Origin: Dyella kyungheensis | Lineage (GTDB): Bacteria > Pseudomonadota > Gammaproteobacteria > Xanthomonadales > Rhodanobacteraceae | Reading direction: 5' to 3' | DNA: 64,000 bases | Assembly: GCF_016905005.1 (NCBI RefSeq) | Contig: NZ_JADIKC010000003.1 | Span: 1,003,630 to 1,067,629 of the forward strand | Part shown: piece by piece, positions 10,295 to 20,613 of the stretch | Layout: every line of letters starts with the position of its first letter | Position numbering within the stretch: position 1 is the first letter of the stretch | The notes under the pieces: model-generated | Told to the model about the DNA's origin: nothing | What the model saw: only the letters and a program-made list of their open reading frames with translations | Database searches by the model: none | Position numbers and translations under genes: made by a program

Positions 10295-10332
10295 GGCGCT
10301 CCAAAAAACACGGATACTTCAGTCTTAAATCT

Positions 10333-10431
10333 CGTCATTCCGGCGCAGGCCGGAATCCAGTAGCGGCTGTGTATGGTTATCGCGACAACCTGTCACGCGG
10401 AGACTGGATTCCGGCCTGCGCCGGAATGACG
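10333..10431. repeat. REP doublet (inverted pair)
   Basis: Two 28-base arms, 10333-10360 and 10404-10431, are exact inverted copies (start CGTCATTCCGGCG, end GGCCGGAATCCAG). Each contains its own short GC palindrome. The 43-base spacer is unique. Copies of the same motif occur at 15366, 32941, 34738 and 53374, always between genes. Confidence 0.9.
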
Positions 10432-10442
10432 ATCAAGAGCGT

Positions 10443-11483
<1,041 letters not shown>

Positions 11484-11604
11484 TCATCCGGCGATCGGCC
11501 CTATATGGGGGCTGTCAGCTGGTTTTCAGGGGGATGGGCTGTATCCCCTTGACTTTGCTGCACATGCGCAAAGGTGGTCTGCTCGTGCGGCGTCGCGGGA
11601 ATGT

Positions 11605-11640
11605 GAAAACGGCCTGCCCATCTTGGTTATAATCCTTCGG
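11605..11640 (+). promoter_or_regulatory. predicted sigma-70 promoter of ald
   Basis: A perfect TATAAT at 11628-11633 lies in this otherwise GC-rich gap. The -35 region is weak (GAAAAC at 11605, 17-base spacer, or TGTGAA at 11602). The predicted transcript would start near 11640, about 210 bases before ald. Confidence 0.45.
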
Positions 11641-11848
11641 GTTTGCTGGCGACTTGCATCAGTCATTCGCTCCATCACCTGCGGCGGTTTCCTACCCACC
11701 GGCAAGGCATGAACGGAGACGAGGCGTCCGAACCCGGAAGGATGGGGAAGACGCCAGGACGATTCAAGCACTGCCGGCCTTGAGGTTTGCCGGGCCGGGT
11801 GCGGCCTGGCGTCGTTGCCACTTAGCTTTCCCACAGGATCCACTCCCC
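11640..11848 (+). other. long, possibly structured 5' leader of ald (or a small RNA)
   Basis: About 210 bases with no convincing gene. It contains a perfect GGCGTC...GACGCC stem around a CCC/GGG inner pair (about 11725-11756). A CCGGC/GCCGG hairpin and a GGCC...GGCC hairpin follow near 11775-11812, and GGCGAC near 11650 could pair with GUUGCC near 11815. No known riboswitch or RNA family was recognised, so the structural proposal is tentative. Confidence 0.35.
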
Positions 11849-12913
11849 ATGCGTATTGGTATTCCCTCCGAAACCAAGACCCTCGAAGGTCGTGTTGCCC
11901 TCATTCCCGCCGCTGCTGCCGATCTGGTCCGCCGTGGCCACGAGGTGTTCATCCAGGCCGGCGCGGGCGAGAAGAGCGGCTTCTCCGACGAGGCCTATGC
12001 CAAGGTCGGCGTGAAGATCGCCGCCGACGCCGCCGCCCTGTACGAGGCGGGCGAGCTGATCGTGAAGGTGAAGGAGCCGGTTGCCGGCGACCTCGCCCTG
12101 CTCAAGAAGCACCACCTGCTGTTCTGCTACCTGCACCTGGCCGCCGAGCCGTCGCTGACCAAGAGCCTGCTGGACATCGGCCTGACCGGCGTGGCGTTCG
12201 AGTCGGTGGAAGAGAACGGCGGCCTGCCGCTGCTGCTGCCGATGTCGGTCATTGCCGGCCGCATCGCCACCCAGATCGGCACCACGCTGCTGCATCGTCC
12301 GCAGGGCGGCAAGGGCAAGCTGCTGGGCGGCATGGCCTCCACCCCGCGTGGCAAGGTCGTGGTGCTGGGCGCCGGCGCTGCCGGTGGCAACGCTGCCGCG
12401 CTGGCCGCCGCTGCCGGCGCCAACGTGGTGGTGTTCGACAAGCGCCAGGATCGCCTGGCCGAAATGATGGCCATGGGCCCGAACGTCACCGCGTTGTACG
12501 CCTATGAGTCGTCGGTGGCCGAAGAAGTGGCCTCGGCCGACCTGGTGGTCGGCGCCGTGCTGATCCCCAGCGCCAAGGCGCCGCGCGTGGTCACCGAAGA
12601 GATGGTCAAGACCATGGAGAAGGGCAGCGTGCTGGTGGATATCTCCATCGACCAGGGCGGCTGCTTCGAGACCTCGCGTCCGACCACCTGGAAGGAACCG
12701 ACCTACGACGTGCACGGCGTGACCCACTTCTGCGTCACGAATATGCCGGGTGCCGTGCCGCAGACCTCGTCGGTGGCGATTTCTGCCGCTATCCTGCCGT
12801 ATGTGCAGCGTCTGGCCGCTGGCAACGAATGGCGCCAGTTCGAACCGCTGCGCGGGGGCATCAACGTCGACGGTGGCGAGCTGGTTCATCCGGCGCTCAA
12901 GGGCATGATCTAA
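11849..12913 (+). CDS. ald: alanine dehydrogenase
   Basis: A 354-residue NAD-dependent L-alanine dehydrogenase (reversible oxidative deamination of alanine to pyruvate). The N-terminal MRIGIPSETKTLEGRVA, the substrate-site block LLFCYLHLAA, the NAD motif VVVLGAGAAGGNAA and the signature HGVTHFCVTNMPGAVPQTSS are present. It is slightly shorter than the usual ~370 residues, ending at LVHPALKGMI. The frame is open 195 bases upstream but homology starts at 11849. It occupies the position taken by lrp in E. coli between trxB and ftsK. Confidence 0.94.
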   Translation: MRIGIPSETKTLEGRVALIPAAAADLVRRGHEVFIQAGAGEKSGFSDEAYAKVGVKIAADAAALYEAGELIVKVKEPVAGDLALLKKHHLLFCYLHLAAEPSLTKSLLDIGLTGVAFESVEENGGLPLLLPMSVIAGRIATQIGTTLLHRPQGGKGKLLGGMASTPRGKVVVLGAGAAGGNAAALAAAAGANVVVFDKRQDRLAEMMAMGPNVTALYAYESSVAEEVASADLVVGAVLIPSAKAPRVVTEEMVKTMEKGSVLVDISIDQGGCFETSRPTTWKEPTYDVHGVTHFCVTNMPGAVPQTSSVAISAAILPYVQRLAAGNEWRQFEPLRGGINVDGGELVHPALKGMI

Positions 12914-12946
12914 GGTCTTGCCTGCCGCTTCGGCGGGTGTTGTACC

Positions 12947-12974
12947 GTCCGGCCGCCCGTAAAGGCGGCCGGAC
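12947..12974 (+). terminator. GC-rich hairpin after ald
   Basis: A perfect 11-bp stem (GTCCGGCCGCC / GGCGGCCGGAC) with loop CGTAAA lies between ald and ftsK. There is no U-rich tail, so it may attenuate transcription or stabilise mRNA rather than terminate fully. Confidence 0.45.
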
Positions 12975-13003
12975 TGACGCTTGAAGACAGGATAAGGACC
13001 ACG

Positions 13004-15337
13004 GTGCCGCGTACCGCGAACGTCAAAAAAGACAAGCAAGAGCGCGAAGGCCTCAGTGAAGAGCTGAAGCGCCGCCTGCGCGAGGCCGGTGCACTGCTGC
13101 TGCTGCCGCTGGCGCTGTATCTCCTGGTCTGCCTGTTCAGCTACAACGACCAGGACCCCAGCTGGGGTCATGCCGGCACGGTCGAGCACGCGCGCAACTT
13201 CGGTGGCGAAGTGGGCGCGAACATCGCCAACGTGCTGCGCTATATCTTCGGATTGGTCTCCTACTGTTTTCCGCTGCTGCTGCTGTTCCTGGGCGTGCAG
13301 GTGCTGCGCCATCGCGGCGAGCGCACCGTGCAGCCGTGGGAGCCGTCGCTGCGCCTGATCGGTTCGGTGTTCTTCTTCATCACCGCGCCGGCACTGCTGT
13401 ATCTCAATTTCAACGATGAGCCGATCCTGCCGCAGGGCGTGGGCGGCATCATCGGCATGTGGGTGGGCCGTGGCCTGCTGCAGGCGCTGGGCGACAAGGG
13501 CGCGCCGCTGCTGCTGCTGGCGATGTTCCTGATCGCGGTGACATTGGCCACGGGCCTGTCATGGTTCAAGGTGGCCGATCTCACCGGCCAGGGCGTGCTG
13601 AAGCTCGCCGGCTGGTTCGGCGGCAAGCTGCGCGAGGCGCCCGAAGTGCTGGCAGCGCGCCAGGCGCGCGCCGAGCGCGAGGTGGTCAAGAAGACCGAGG
13701 CCGTGAAGCAGGCCAAGCGCGAACCCGTACGCATCGAAACCGCGCCCGCGCCGGTGGTGAAGAGCGAGCGCGCCAAGCTGGAAACGCAGATTCCGCTGTT
13801 CACGGGTGCCTCCGCGCCGGGCGAACTGCCGCCGCTGTCGCTGCTCGACGAAGCACCGGAGCAGGGCCCGGGTTATTCGGAAGAAACGCTGGAAGTACTG
13901 TCGCGCCAGCTCGAGCTGAAGCTCAAGGATTTCCGCATCGAGGCCAAGGTGGTGGGCGTCTATCCGGGCCCAGTCATCACGCGCTTCGAACTGGAGCCAG
14001 CGGCCGGAGTGCGCGGTTCGCAGGTGTCGAGCCTGGACAAAGACATCGCGCGCGGCCTCTCGGTAGTCAGCGTGCGCGTGGTCGACGTGATCCCGGGCAA
14101 GAACGTGATCGGCCTGGAAATCCCCAACGCCAAGAAGCAGATCGTCTATCTCTCCGAGATCCTGCGCTCTGACAAGTACGACGCCATGAAGTCGCCGCTG
14201 GCGCTGGCGCTGGGCAAGGACATCGGCGGCCGTCCGGTGGTGGCCGACCTGGCCAAGATGCCGCATCTGCTGGTGGCCGGCACCACCGGCTCGGGCAAAT
14301 CGGTGGCCGTGAACGCCATGGTGTTGAGCCTGCTGTACAAGGCTAGCGCCAAGGACGTGCGCATGATCATGATCGACCCGAAGATGCTGGAGCTCTCGGT
14401 CTACGAAGGCATTCCGCACCTGCTGGCGCCGGTCGTGACGGACATGAAGGAAGCGGCCAACGCACTGCGCTGGTGCGTGGCCGAGATGGAGCGCCGCTAC
14501 AAGCTGATGGCTGCCGTGGGCGTGCGCAATCTGGCCGGCTTCAACAAGAAGGTGAAGGACGCCGAGAACGCGGGGCAGCCCTTGCTCGATCCGCTGTTCC
14601 GTCCGAACCCGGAGATGCCGAACCTCGCCGCGGAGCCGCTGGAGCCGCTGCCGTACATCGTGATCATCATCGACGAGTTCGCCGACATGATGATGATCGT
14701 CGGCAAGAAGGTCGAAGAACTGATCGCCCGCCTGGCGCAGAAGGCGCGTGCGGCCGGCGTGCACCTGGTGCTGGCCACGCAGCGTCCGTCGGTGGATGTG
14801 ATCACCGGCCTGATCAAGGCCAATATCCCCACCCGCATCGCGTTCCAGGTGTCGAGCAAGATCGACTCGCGCACGATTCTCGACCAGTCCGGCGCCGAGG
14901 CGCTGCTCGGCCACGGCGACATGCTGCACCTGCCGCCCGGCACCGCCACGCCCGAGCGCGTGCACGGCGCGTTCGTGGACGATCATGAAGTGCATGGCGT
15001 GGTGAACTGGCTGAAGTCGCAGGGCGCGCCGCAGTACATCGAGGGCGTGCTGGAAGAAGTGCAGTCGATGGGCGACGGCAAGTTCATCAGCGACTCGGGT
15101 CTGCCGCAGGACGGCGAAGAGGGCGGCGGCGATGCCGAGGCGCAGCTCTACGATCGCGCCGTGCGCATCGTCACCGAGACGCGCCGCGCATCGATCTCCG
15201 GCGTGCAGCGCCATCTGCGCATCGGCTACAACCGTGCCGCCCGTTTGATCGAACAGATGGAGCAGGACGGCGTGGTGAGCGCACCCCAGCACAACGGCAA
15301 CCGCGAAGTGCTGGCGCCCCCGCCGCCGAAGAATTGA
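13004..15337 (+). CDS. ftsK: DNA translocase FtsK
   Basis: A 777-residue septal DNA pump that clears and aligns chromosome termini during division. The N-terminus (about residues 25-210) carries several membrane helices. A short Glu/Lys-rich linker follows, instead of the very long linker of E. coli FtsK. The motor has Walker A GTTGSGKS near residue 426, Walker [11 protein letters not shown], and [19 protein letters not shown]. The C-terminal gamma winged helix (about 705-765) includes [21 protein letters not shown] and would read KOPS sites. GTG start with GATAAGGACC before it. Confidence 0.96.
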   Translation: MPRTANVKKDKQEREGLSEELKRRLREAGALLLLPLALYLLVCLFSYNDQDPSWGHAGTVEHARNFGGEVGANIANVLRYIFGLVSYCFPLLLLFLGVQVLRHRGERTVQPWEPSLRLIGSVFFFITAPALLYLNFNDEPILPQGVGGIIGMWVGRGLLQALGDKGAPLLLLAMFLIAVTLATGLSWFKVADLTGQGVLKLAGWFGGKLREAPEVLAARQARAEREVVKKTEAVKQAKREPVRIETAPAPVVKSERAKLETQIPLFTGASAPGELPPLSLLDEAPEQGPGYSEETLEVLSRQLELKLKDFRIEAKVVGVYPGPVITRFELEPAAGVRGSQVSSLDKDIARGLSVVSVRVVDVIPGKNVIGLEIPNAKKQIVYLSEILRSDKYDAMKSPLALALGKDIGGRPVVADLAKMPHLLVAGTTGSGKSVAVNAMVLSLLYKASAKDVRMIMIDPKMLELSVYEGIPHLLAPVVTDMKEAANALRWCVAEMERRYKLMAAVGVRNLAGFNKKVKDAENAGQPLLDPLFRPNPEMPNLAAEPLEPLPYIVIIIDEFADMMMIVGKKVEELIARLAQKARAAGVHLVLATQRPSVDVITGLIKANIPTRIAFQVSSKIDSRTILDQSGAEALLGHGDMLHLPPGTATPERVHGAFVDDHEVHGVVNWLKSQGAPQYIEGVLEEVQSMGDGKFISDSGLPQDGEEGGGDAEAQLYDRAVRIVTETRRASISGVQRHLRIGYNRAARLIEQMEQDGVVSAPQHNGNREVLAPPPPKN

Positions 15338-15365
15338 AACGCCCGTCATTCCTGCTCTTTTTGAT

Positions 15366-15488
15366 CGTCATTCCGGCGCAGGCCGGAATCCAGTAGCGAT
15401 CAGGTCAGGTTTTCGCGAAAGTCTTCATGAAGGTTCTGGCGAAAACCTGCCGCACCGCACCTGGATTCCGGCCTGCGCCGGAATGACG
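15366..15488. repeat. REP doublet (inverted pair)
   Basis: The same 28-base arms as at 10333 recur at 15366-15393 and, inverted, at 15461-15488, enclosing 67 unique bases between ftsK and lolA. The remainder of this 244-base gap shows no gene. Confidence 0.9.
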
Positions 15489-15581
15489 GGCAGAAAAGCA
15501 TCGCCTCGCCGTTAAGCTTTCGAACGCCACAATTCGCCCTGACTGCTTCACCGTCATCGCCGCCTCATCTTCAAGGCACCT

Positions 15582-16241
15582 ATGAAACGCTTGCTCATTC
15601 TTACCGCTGCCGCCCTCGCGCTCTCCATTAGCAGCCTCGCCATGGCCGCCGGCCCGGCCCGCACCAAGCTCGACGCCTTCGCCAACGGCCTGCACTCGCT
15701 CACCGGCACGTTCTCGCAGACGCTGAAAGATGCGAACGGCAACAACGGCAAGCCGAGCAACGGCACGCTGGCGCTGCAGGCGCCGCGCCAGTTTCGCTGG
15801 GAAACGCTGGCGCCGTCCAAGCAGACCATCGTCGCCGACGGCAGCCGCGTGTGGCTGTACGACCCGGACCTCGAACAGGTCACCGTGCGCGTGCAGAGTT
15901 CCGAGGAATCGCATAGCCCGCTGACCGTGCTCACCGACGTGAAGCAGATGGACAAGGACTTCAACGTGGCCGAGCAGGGCGAGCACGACGGCCTGAGCTG
16001 GCTGCGCCTCACCTCCAAGGCCAAGGACCCGCAGTTCGACTACGCCGACCTGGGCTTCGACGCGAATGGCCTGGCGCGCATGCTGTTCCGCGACCAGCTG
16101 GGCGCCGTCACGGACATCCGTTTTTCGGGCTGGCAGCGCAACGTGCCGATCCCGCCGGACACCTTCAACTTCGTGCCGCCGCAGGGCGCCGATGTGATTG
16201 GCGACCTGCCGGTGATCCAGACCCAGCCGATCAAGAATTGA
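15582..16241 (+). CDS. lolA: outer-membrane lipoprotein carrier protein LolA
   Basis: A 219-residue periplasmic chaperone that accepts lipoproteins from LolCDE and hands them to the outer membrane. The signal peptide is MKRLLILTAAALALSISSLAMA. The mature part shows LTGTFSQTLKD, the RFRWE-type block PRQFRWETLAPSKQTIVADG, VWLYDPDLEQVTVR and a late FNFVPPQGADV. Position immediately after ftsK is the standard gammaproteobacterial order. The DUF1275 gene starts 7 bases later. Confidence 0.95.
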   Translation: MKRLLILTAAALALSISSLAMAAGPARTKLDAFANGLHSLTGTFSQTLKDANGNNGKPSNGTLALQAPRQFRWETLAPSKQTIVADGSRVWLYDPDLEQVTVRVQSSEESHSPLTVLTDVKQMDKDFNVAEQGEHDGLSWLRLTSKAKDPQFDYADLGFDANGLARMLFRDQLGAVTDIRFSGWQRNVPIPPDTFNFVPPQGADVIGDLPVIQTQPIKN

Positions 16242-16248
16242 TCGCGCC

Positions 16249-16911
16249 ATGCTGCGCCAGCTCCCGCGCTGGGCATGGGTGGGCGGCGGCCTGCTCGCGC
16301 TCGGTGCGGGCTGCATCAACGTGGTGGGCTATCTGTGTTTCCGCCACCAGCCGATCACCCATCTCACCGGCACCAGCACGGAGTTCGGTCTGGCGCTGGC
16401 GCGCGGCGATGCAGGCGAGATAGCGCATTGGGGATTGGTGATCGTGGCGTTCCTGCTGGGCGCCATGCTCAGCGGATTCATCGTGCAACAGGGCGCACTG
16501 CGGCTGGGACGGCGCTACGGCGTGGTGTTGATGCTGGAGTCCGCGCTGCTGTTCGCCGCCACACCCTTGATCCATGACGGTCGCGATCTCGGCTTGTATC
16601 TGGCCTCGGCGGCGTGCGGACTGCAGAACGCCATGGTGAGCACCTATAGCGGCGCCACGGTGCGCACCACGCACCTCTCGGGCATCTTCACCGATCTGGG
16701 CATCTATCTCGGCCATCGATTGCGCGGCCTCGAGGTCGACTCGCTGCGCATCAACATCTGCCTGCTGGTGGCGAGTCATTTCATTGCGGGCGCCACGCTT
16801 GGTGCGCTCGGCTTCCTGCTCTGGCAGGAGCGGGTGCTGCTCGTGCCGGCTACCCTCACTGGCGCGGTTGGCCTGGGCTATGCCATCTACAGGCATCGGC
16901 ACTTCGACTGA
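16249..16911 (+). CDS. DUF1275 (YoaK-type) membrane protein
   Basis: A 220-residue inner-membrane protein with about six helices, matching DUF1275: a first helix with GAGCINVVGYL, then the conserved HLTGTSTEFGLALARGD, SGFIVQQGALRLGRRYG, and the loop GLQNAMVSTYSGATVRTTHLSGIFTDLGIYLG. Function is not established. It closely follows lolA and may ride on its transcript, but it is not part of the conserved ftsK-lolA-rarA order. Confidence 0.87.
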   Translation: MLRQLPRWAWVGGGLLALGAGCINVVGYLCFRHQPITHLTGTSTEFGLALARGDAGEIAHWGLVIVAFLLGAMLSGFIVQQGALRLGRRYGVVLMLESALLFAATPLIHDGRDLGLYLASAACGLQNAMVSTYSGATVRTTHLSGIFTDLGIYLGHRLRGLEVDSLRINICLLVASHFIAGATLGALGFLLWQERVLLVPATLTGAVGLGYAIYRHRHFD

Positions 16912-16915
16912 CGCG

Positions 16916-19900
16916 TTATTGGGCAGCGACGACTTTATTGCGCCCGCCATGCTTGGCTTCGTAAAGCGCGCCATCGGCCCGCGACAGCCATTGCGATAGC
17001 GTCTCACCCGCGTGATAGGCGGCCACGCCGACGCTCACGGTGACGGCGATCGGTTGGCCGTCGTAGACCAGCGGCTGTTCGGCGACGGCGCTGCGGATGC
17101 GTTCGGCCACCACCATGCCTTGCTCCAGCGTGTTGTGGGGCAGGCCGGCCACCAGTTCCTCGCCGCCGTAGCGGCCGACGCAATCGGATTCGCGGCATTG
17201 CTGCTGCATGATCTGGCTGACGTGGCGGATCACCGCGTCGCCGGCGAGATGGCCGTAGGTGTCGTTGATGCGCTTGAACCGGTCCAGGTCGAGCAGCGCG
17301 ATACAGGCTTGGCCATCGCTGCTTTGCGCGCGCATCTCCTCCACCAGTTCCAACAGGCGGCGACGGTTGCACGCACCAGTGAGTACGTCGGTATTGGCGA
17401 GTTCATCCAACCGCTTGTTGGCCACCACCAGGTCGCGCGTGCGCAGCTCGATCTGGTGCTGCAGCTGTTTGGCCTGGCGCCGCAGGTACATCGTGCGCAG
17501 CTGGATCACGCCGAAGATCGCCGCCAGCAGCAACAGGCCGGCCACCACCATCGCCGCCACGGTTTCGTACCAGCGCGGCTCGGCGCTCACGTCGACGGTG
17601 GACTCGATCTGGCGTGGCTGCATGCCGTGCGTCTGCGCGCGCAGGCGCAGCTTGTAATCGCCATGCGGCAGATTGGTATAGATGGCCGTGGGCAGGCCGC
17701 CGCGCGGGATCTCGATCCAGCCCTCGTCGAAACCTTCCATGCGGTAGCTGTAGCTGGTCTCGTTGGGCGCTTCGTAGTCGAGCAGGGCGAAGTCCACGCG
17801 CAGGCTGCGGTTGCGCGAGTTGATCTTCATCGACTCGCCCGCGCGCGGCAGTTGGCCGTAGGGCAGCGGCGTGCCGTTGACGGCGGCGAAGGTGATCGCC
17901 AGCGATGCATCGTTCTGCTCGGGCGGCTGCCATTCCGGGCGCACCACGGTCAGGCCGCCCAGTCCGCCGAACAGCAATTCGCCGCCCGGTGCGCGTGCCG
18001 CCGCCGCATAGATGTAACTGGAGATGCGCAGGCCGTCGCGCACGCCCAGGTTGTGCACGGCATGCGTGTTGGCGTCGATCATCGACAGGCCGTTGGACAG
18101 GCTCACCCAGGGATTGCCCTCATCGTCCGGCTGGACCGCATTGATGTTCTCGCTGGGCAGGCCGTTGGCCGTGCCCAGGGTGGCGAAGCGATACGGCTCG
18201 CCGACGCTGCGCGGCTGCAGCATGGCCAGTCCGCCATAGGTGCCGATCCACAGCGTGCCCTGCGGGTCCATCGCGATGGAGCTGGCCAGGTTGTTCGGCA
18301 GGCTGGTGCTGTCGCCGGGGCGATTGAGCAGGTTCTCGAAGCCCTTGTTCTGCGTCGTGCTGGTGGCGATGCTGATGCCGCGCCCGGTGACGTACCAGAG
18401 GTCGGCGCCGATGTGCGCGATGCGTCGTACCGTGTCGCTGGCCAGGCTGCTGGGGTCGTTGGCGTCGTGGCTGAAGTGCGAGAGTGCATGCGTCTTCGTG
18501 TCGTACCGATAGACGCCGTCGTAGGTGGCGATCAGCAGTCGCTGGCCGTCAGGCAGCAGGTGCAGGACCGGCTTGTCCTCCAGTTCGGGAATCGCCGAAC
18601 CGGCGATCGCGAAACTGTTCGGATCGATTCGCGCCACGCCCTGCGTGCCCACCCACAGGCTGCCGTCGGGCATCTCGGCAAAGGCCTGCACATCGCGCCG
18701 CGTCTGCACGCCACCCAGTTGCAGATGGCGAATGCTGCCGGCGGCCAGGTCGATCACGTCGATGCGGCCGGAACTCATGCCCAGCCAGATGCGTTGATGG
18801 CTGTCGACGAAGATGCCGCGCACATTGGTATTCGCCAGCGAGCGGTTGTCGCTGGTCGAGGGCAACAGGGCAAATGCCTTGCGCGCATTCGGGTCGTAGC
18901 GCGCCACGCCGAGGTCGGTGGCCACCCATACGTTGCCGGTGCTGTCCTGGAGCAGTCCACGCACGGAATCGCCGGGCAGCGAGGAAGGCATCGCCGTGTC
19001 GTGGGTGATCGCGTGCAGCTTGCCGCTGGCGACGTCGTAGGACAGCACGCCGCCGCCATCGGTGCCCATCCACAGCGTGTCGCCCGCCAGTTGCACGAAC
19101 GAGCGCACGGTAGGACGGCGCGAGCGATCGGCCTGATAACCGCTGAAGCCGGGAATGGCGTGCCAATGGCCCGCTTCGTCGCGATAGACCGCGCCCGACT
19201 GCGTGCTGCCCGCCCACAGGCGTCCCTGGCGATCTTCCAGCAATGCCCAGATGCCGTCGTTGAGCACGACGTCGATGCCGCTGCCGTCGGCGGGATGGTC
19301 GGGGTGGGTGAACTTGCTTTCGCCGTTGCGTCGAACGAACAGGCCGTTGTTGTTGCCGATCCACAGGTTGCCTTCGCGATCCTGCATCAGGCTGAAACTG
19401 CGCGCCGACATGCCTTCGCCCAGGGGTACCGAGGTGATGCGGTTGCTGCGCAGATCCAGATAATCGACGCCGCGTTCGGTGGCGATCCAGACGCCGCGAT
19501 TGCCATCGGGCGACAGCGCGTAGATTTTCCGGTCGCTGGTGCCGCCCTTGCCCACGGGGTAGGTGCGGAACGCGTTGTTGAGCGGATTGAAACGCGTGAG
19601 GCCGCCGGCATTGGTGCCCACCAGCAGGCTGCCGTCGGGCAGGGTGAGCAGGCAGCGGACATAGGCGTCCGGAATATCGGTCTTGCTGCCGCTGTTGCCG
19701 GTGAACACCTGCATGCGGTAGCCGTCGTAACGCACCAGCCCCGAGAGCGTGCCGATCCAGATCAGCCCGCGCTTGTCCTGCTCGACGGTGGTGGTGATCG
19801 AATGCGGCAGGCCGTCGCTGACTCCCAGGCGATCGAACCAGGGGATGTCGAACGGCGCCCAGGGATCGCTCTCGCGCGCCGTGCCGAGCGACGGCAGGAT

Positions 19901-20020
19901 CAACAGGCAGAGCAGGGCGAATACGCACCAGACGGCGCTGCGTCGCGCAGCAGCGGCGACCGACCGTGACCCATTCCCCCAGACGTCCCGCCTGCTTGCT
20001 CGTCCCGGCCCTTGCGCCAC
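16916..20020 (-). CDS. diguanylate cyclase with periplasmic two-component-type beta-propeller sensor
   Basis: A 1034-residue membrane sensor. After a signal/anchor (about 28-48) come many Reg_prop propeller blades (recurring LWIGT-, GLWVGT- and W-[IV]-[AG]-T motifs, about 70-690), a Y_Y_Y domain (about 700-790), one membrane helix (about 800-825), a short coiled coil and a C-terminal GGDEF domain. The active site is GGEEL, and an RxxD inhibitory site (RESD) sits five residues before it, so product feedback is expected. It should make cyclic di-GMP in response to a periplasmic signal. GTG start with GGAG upstream. It ends 5 bases from the convergent DUF1275 gene. Confidence 0.92.
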   Translation of the reverse strand: MAQGPGRASRRDVWGNGSRSVAAAARRSAVWCVFALLCLLILPSLGTARESDPWAPFDIPWFDRLGVSDGLPHSITTTVEQDKRGLIWIGTLSGLVRYDGYRMQVFTGNSGSKTDIPDAYVRCLLTLPDGSLLVGTNAGGLTRFNPLNNAFRTYPVGKGGTSDRKIYALSPDGNRGVWIATERGVDYLDLRSNRITSVPLGEGMSARSFSLMQDREGNLWIGNNNGLFVRRNGESKFTHPDHPADGSGIDVVLNDGIWALLEDRQGRLWAGSTQSGAVYRDEAGHWHAIPGFSGYQADRSRRPTVRSFVQLAGDTLWMGTDGGGVLSYDVASGKLHAITHDTAMPSSLPGDSVRGLLQDSTGNVWVATDLGVARYDPNARKAFALLPSTSDNRSLANTNVRGIFVDSHQRIWLGMSSGRIDVIDLAAGSIRHLQLGGVQTRRDVQAFAEMPDGSLWVGTQGVARIDPNSFAIAGSAIPELEDKPVLHLLPDGQRLLIATYDGVYRYDTKTHALSHFSHDANDPSSLASDTVRRIAHIGADLWYVTGRGISIATSTTQNKGFENLLNRPGDSTSLPNNLASSIAMDPQGTLWIGTYGGLAMLQPRSVGEPYRFATLGTANGLPSENINAVQPDDEGNPWVSLSNGLSMIDANTHAVHNLGVRDGLRISSYIYAAAARAPGGELLFGGLGGLTVVRPEWQPPEQNDASLAITFAAVNGTPLPYGQLPRAGESMKINSRNRSLRVDFALLDYEAPNETSYSYRMEGFDEGWIEIPRGGLPTAIYTNLPHGDYKLRLRAQTHGMQPRQIESTVDVSAEPRWYETVAAMVVAGLLLLAAIFGVIQLRTMYLRRQAKQLQHQIELRTRDLVVANKRLDELANTDVLTGACNRRRLLELVEEMRAQSSDGQACIALLDLDRFKRINDTYGHLAGDAVIRHVSQIMQQQCRESDCVGRYGGEELVAGLPHNTLEQGMVVAERIRSAVAEQPLVYDGQPIAVTVSVGVAAYHAGETLSQWLSRADGALYEAKHGGRNKVVAAQ

Positions 20021-20164
20021 GTGCCGACTCCGCCCCGTCGTATGCGCCCATCATAGCGATGCGTGAGGGGGATTTTCCGCACGACGTGGGCGCCGACTGT
20101 CATAGACCAGGCGGCCAGCGGATGAAATTGTCTAACAGGCAGCCTGCCCACTAGCATCCCGGGG

Positions 20165-20548
20165 ATGTCATCGTCCGCCATGCCACTGCTCAAGCGCCTG
20201 CGCCGCCATCGCGGCCTGTGGGTGCTGGTGATGGCCGTGTTGCTGATCAAACTGGTCAGCGGTTCGGTCTGCGTGGCCGATGGCGGTGAGCGGGACGGCT
20301 TTTCCGGGCGCGCCTCCGTGGCCGCCGCGGCGACCATGCAGGCCACCCCGCAGGTCCCGTCGGACGATGGCGCCTGCCTCCTCGGCGAAGGCGGCTCCTG
20401 CCATTGCGCCTGCGCCCATGCCGCGACCTTGCCGGTGTCGCTGGTGCTGGCCGTGGGCAACCCCGGCATGCCCCTGGTTATTCCCTCTGCCGATGCGGGC
20501 CACGTCCCCGCCGTGACGGCGTCCCTGTTGCGCCCACCCATCGCCTGA
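20165..20548 (+). CDS. CzcI-like small Cys/His protein preceding a metal efflux operon
   Basis: A 127-residue protein with a basic start, a membrane or signal helix (GLWVLVMAVLLIKLVSGSVCVA) and a mature part with CLLGEGGSCHCACAHAATLPVSL. The clustered Cys and His suggest metal binding. Small proteins of this type commonly lie just before czcCBA in related bacteria (CzcI-like, proposed regulators or metal sensors). An internal ATG at 20180 is an alternative start. No sequence motif proves function. Confidence 0.65.
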   Translation: MSSSAMPLLKRLRRHRGLWVLVMAVLLIKLVSGSVCVADGGERDGFSGRASVAAAATMQATPQVPSDDGACLLGEGGSCHCACAHAATLPVSLVLAVGNPGMPLVIPSADAGHVPAVTASLLRPPIA

Positions 20549-20613
20549 CCGCGACCGCACTGCTGCGCCCCTCCGGGGTGCATTCGTCGTGATCGTTGTC
20601 AGGAGATACATCC

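Noticed and set aside
11640-11848. Glycine riboswitch, 6S RNA, SRP RNA or RNase P RNA before ald
   Set aside because: None of the conserved cores of these RNAs could be matched by eye in this stretch.
17012-19969. A 985-codon open frame antisense to the propeller diguanylate cyclase
   Set aside because: It is a GC-rich shadow frame with low-complexity Ala/Gly/His translation and no family; the opposite strand encodes a complete recognised protein.
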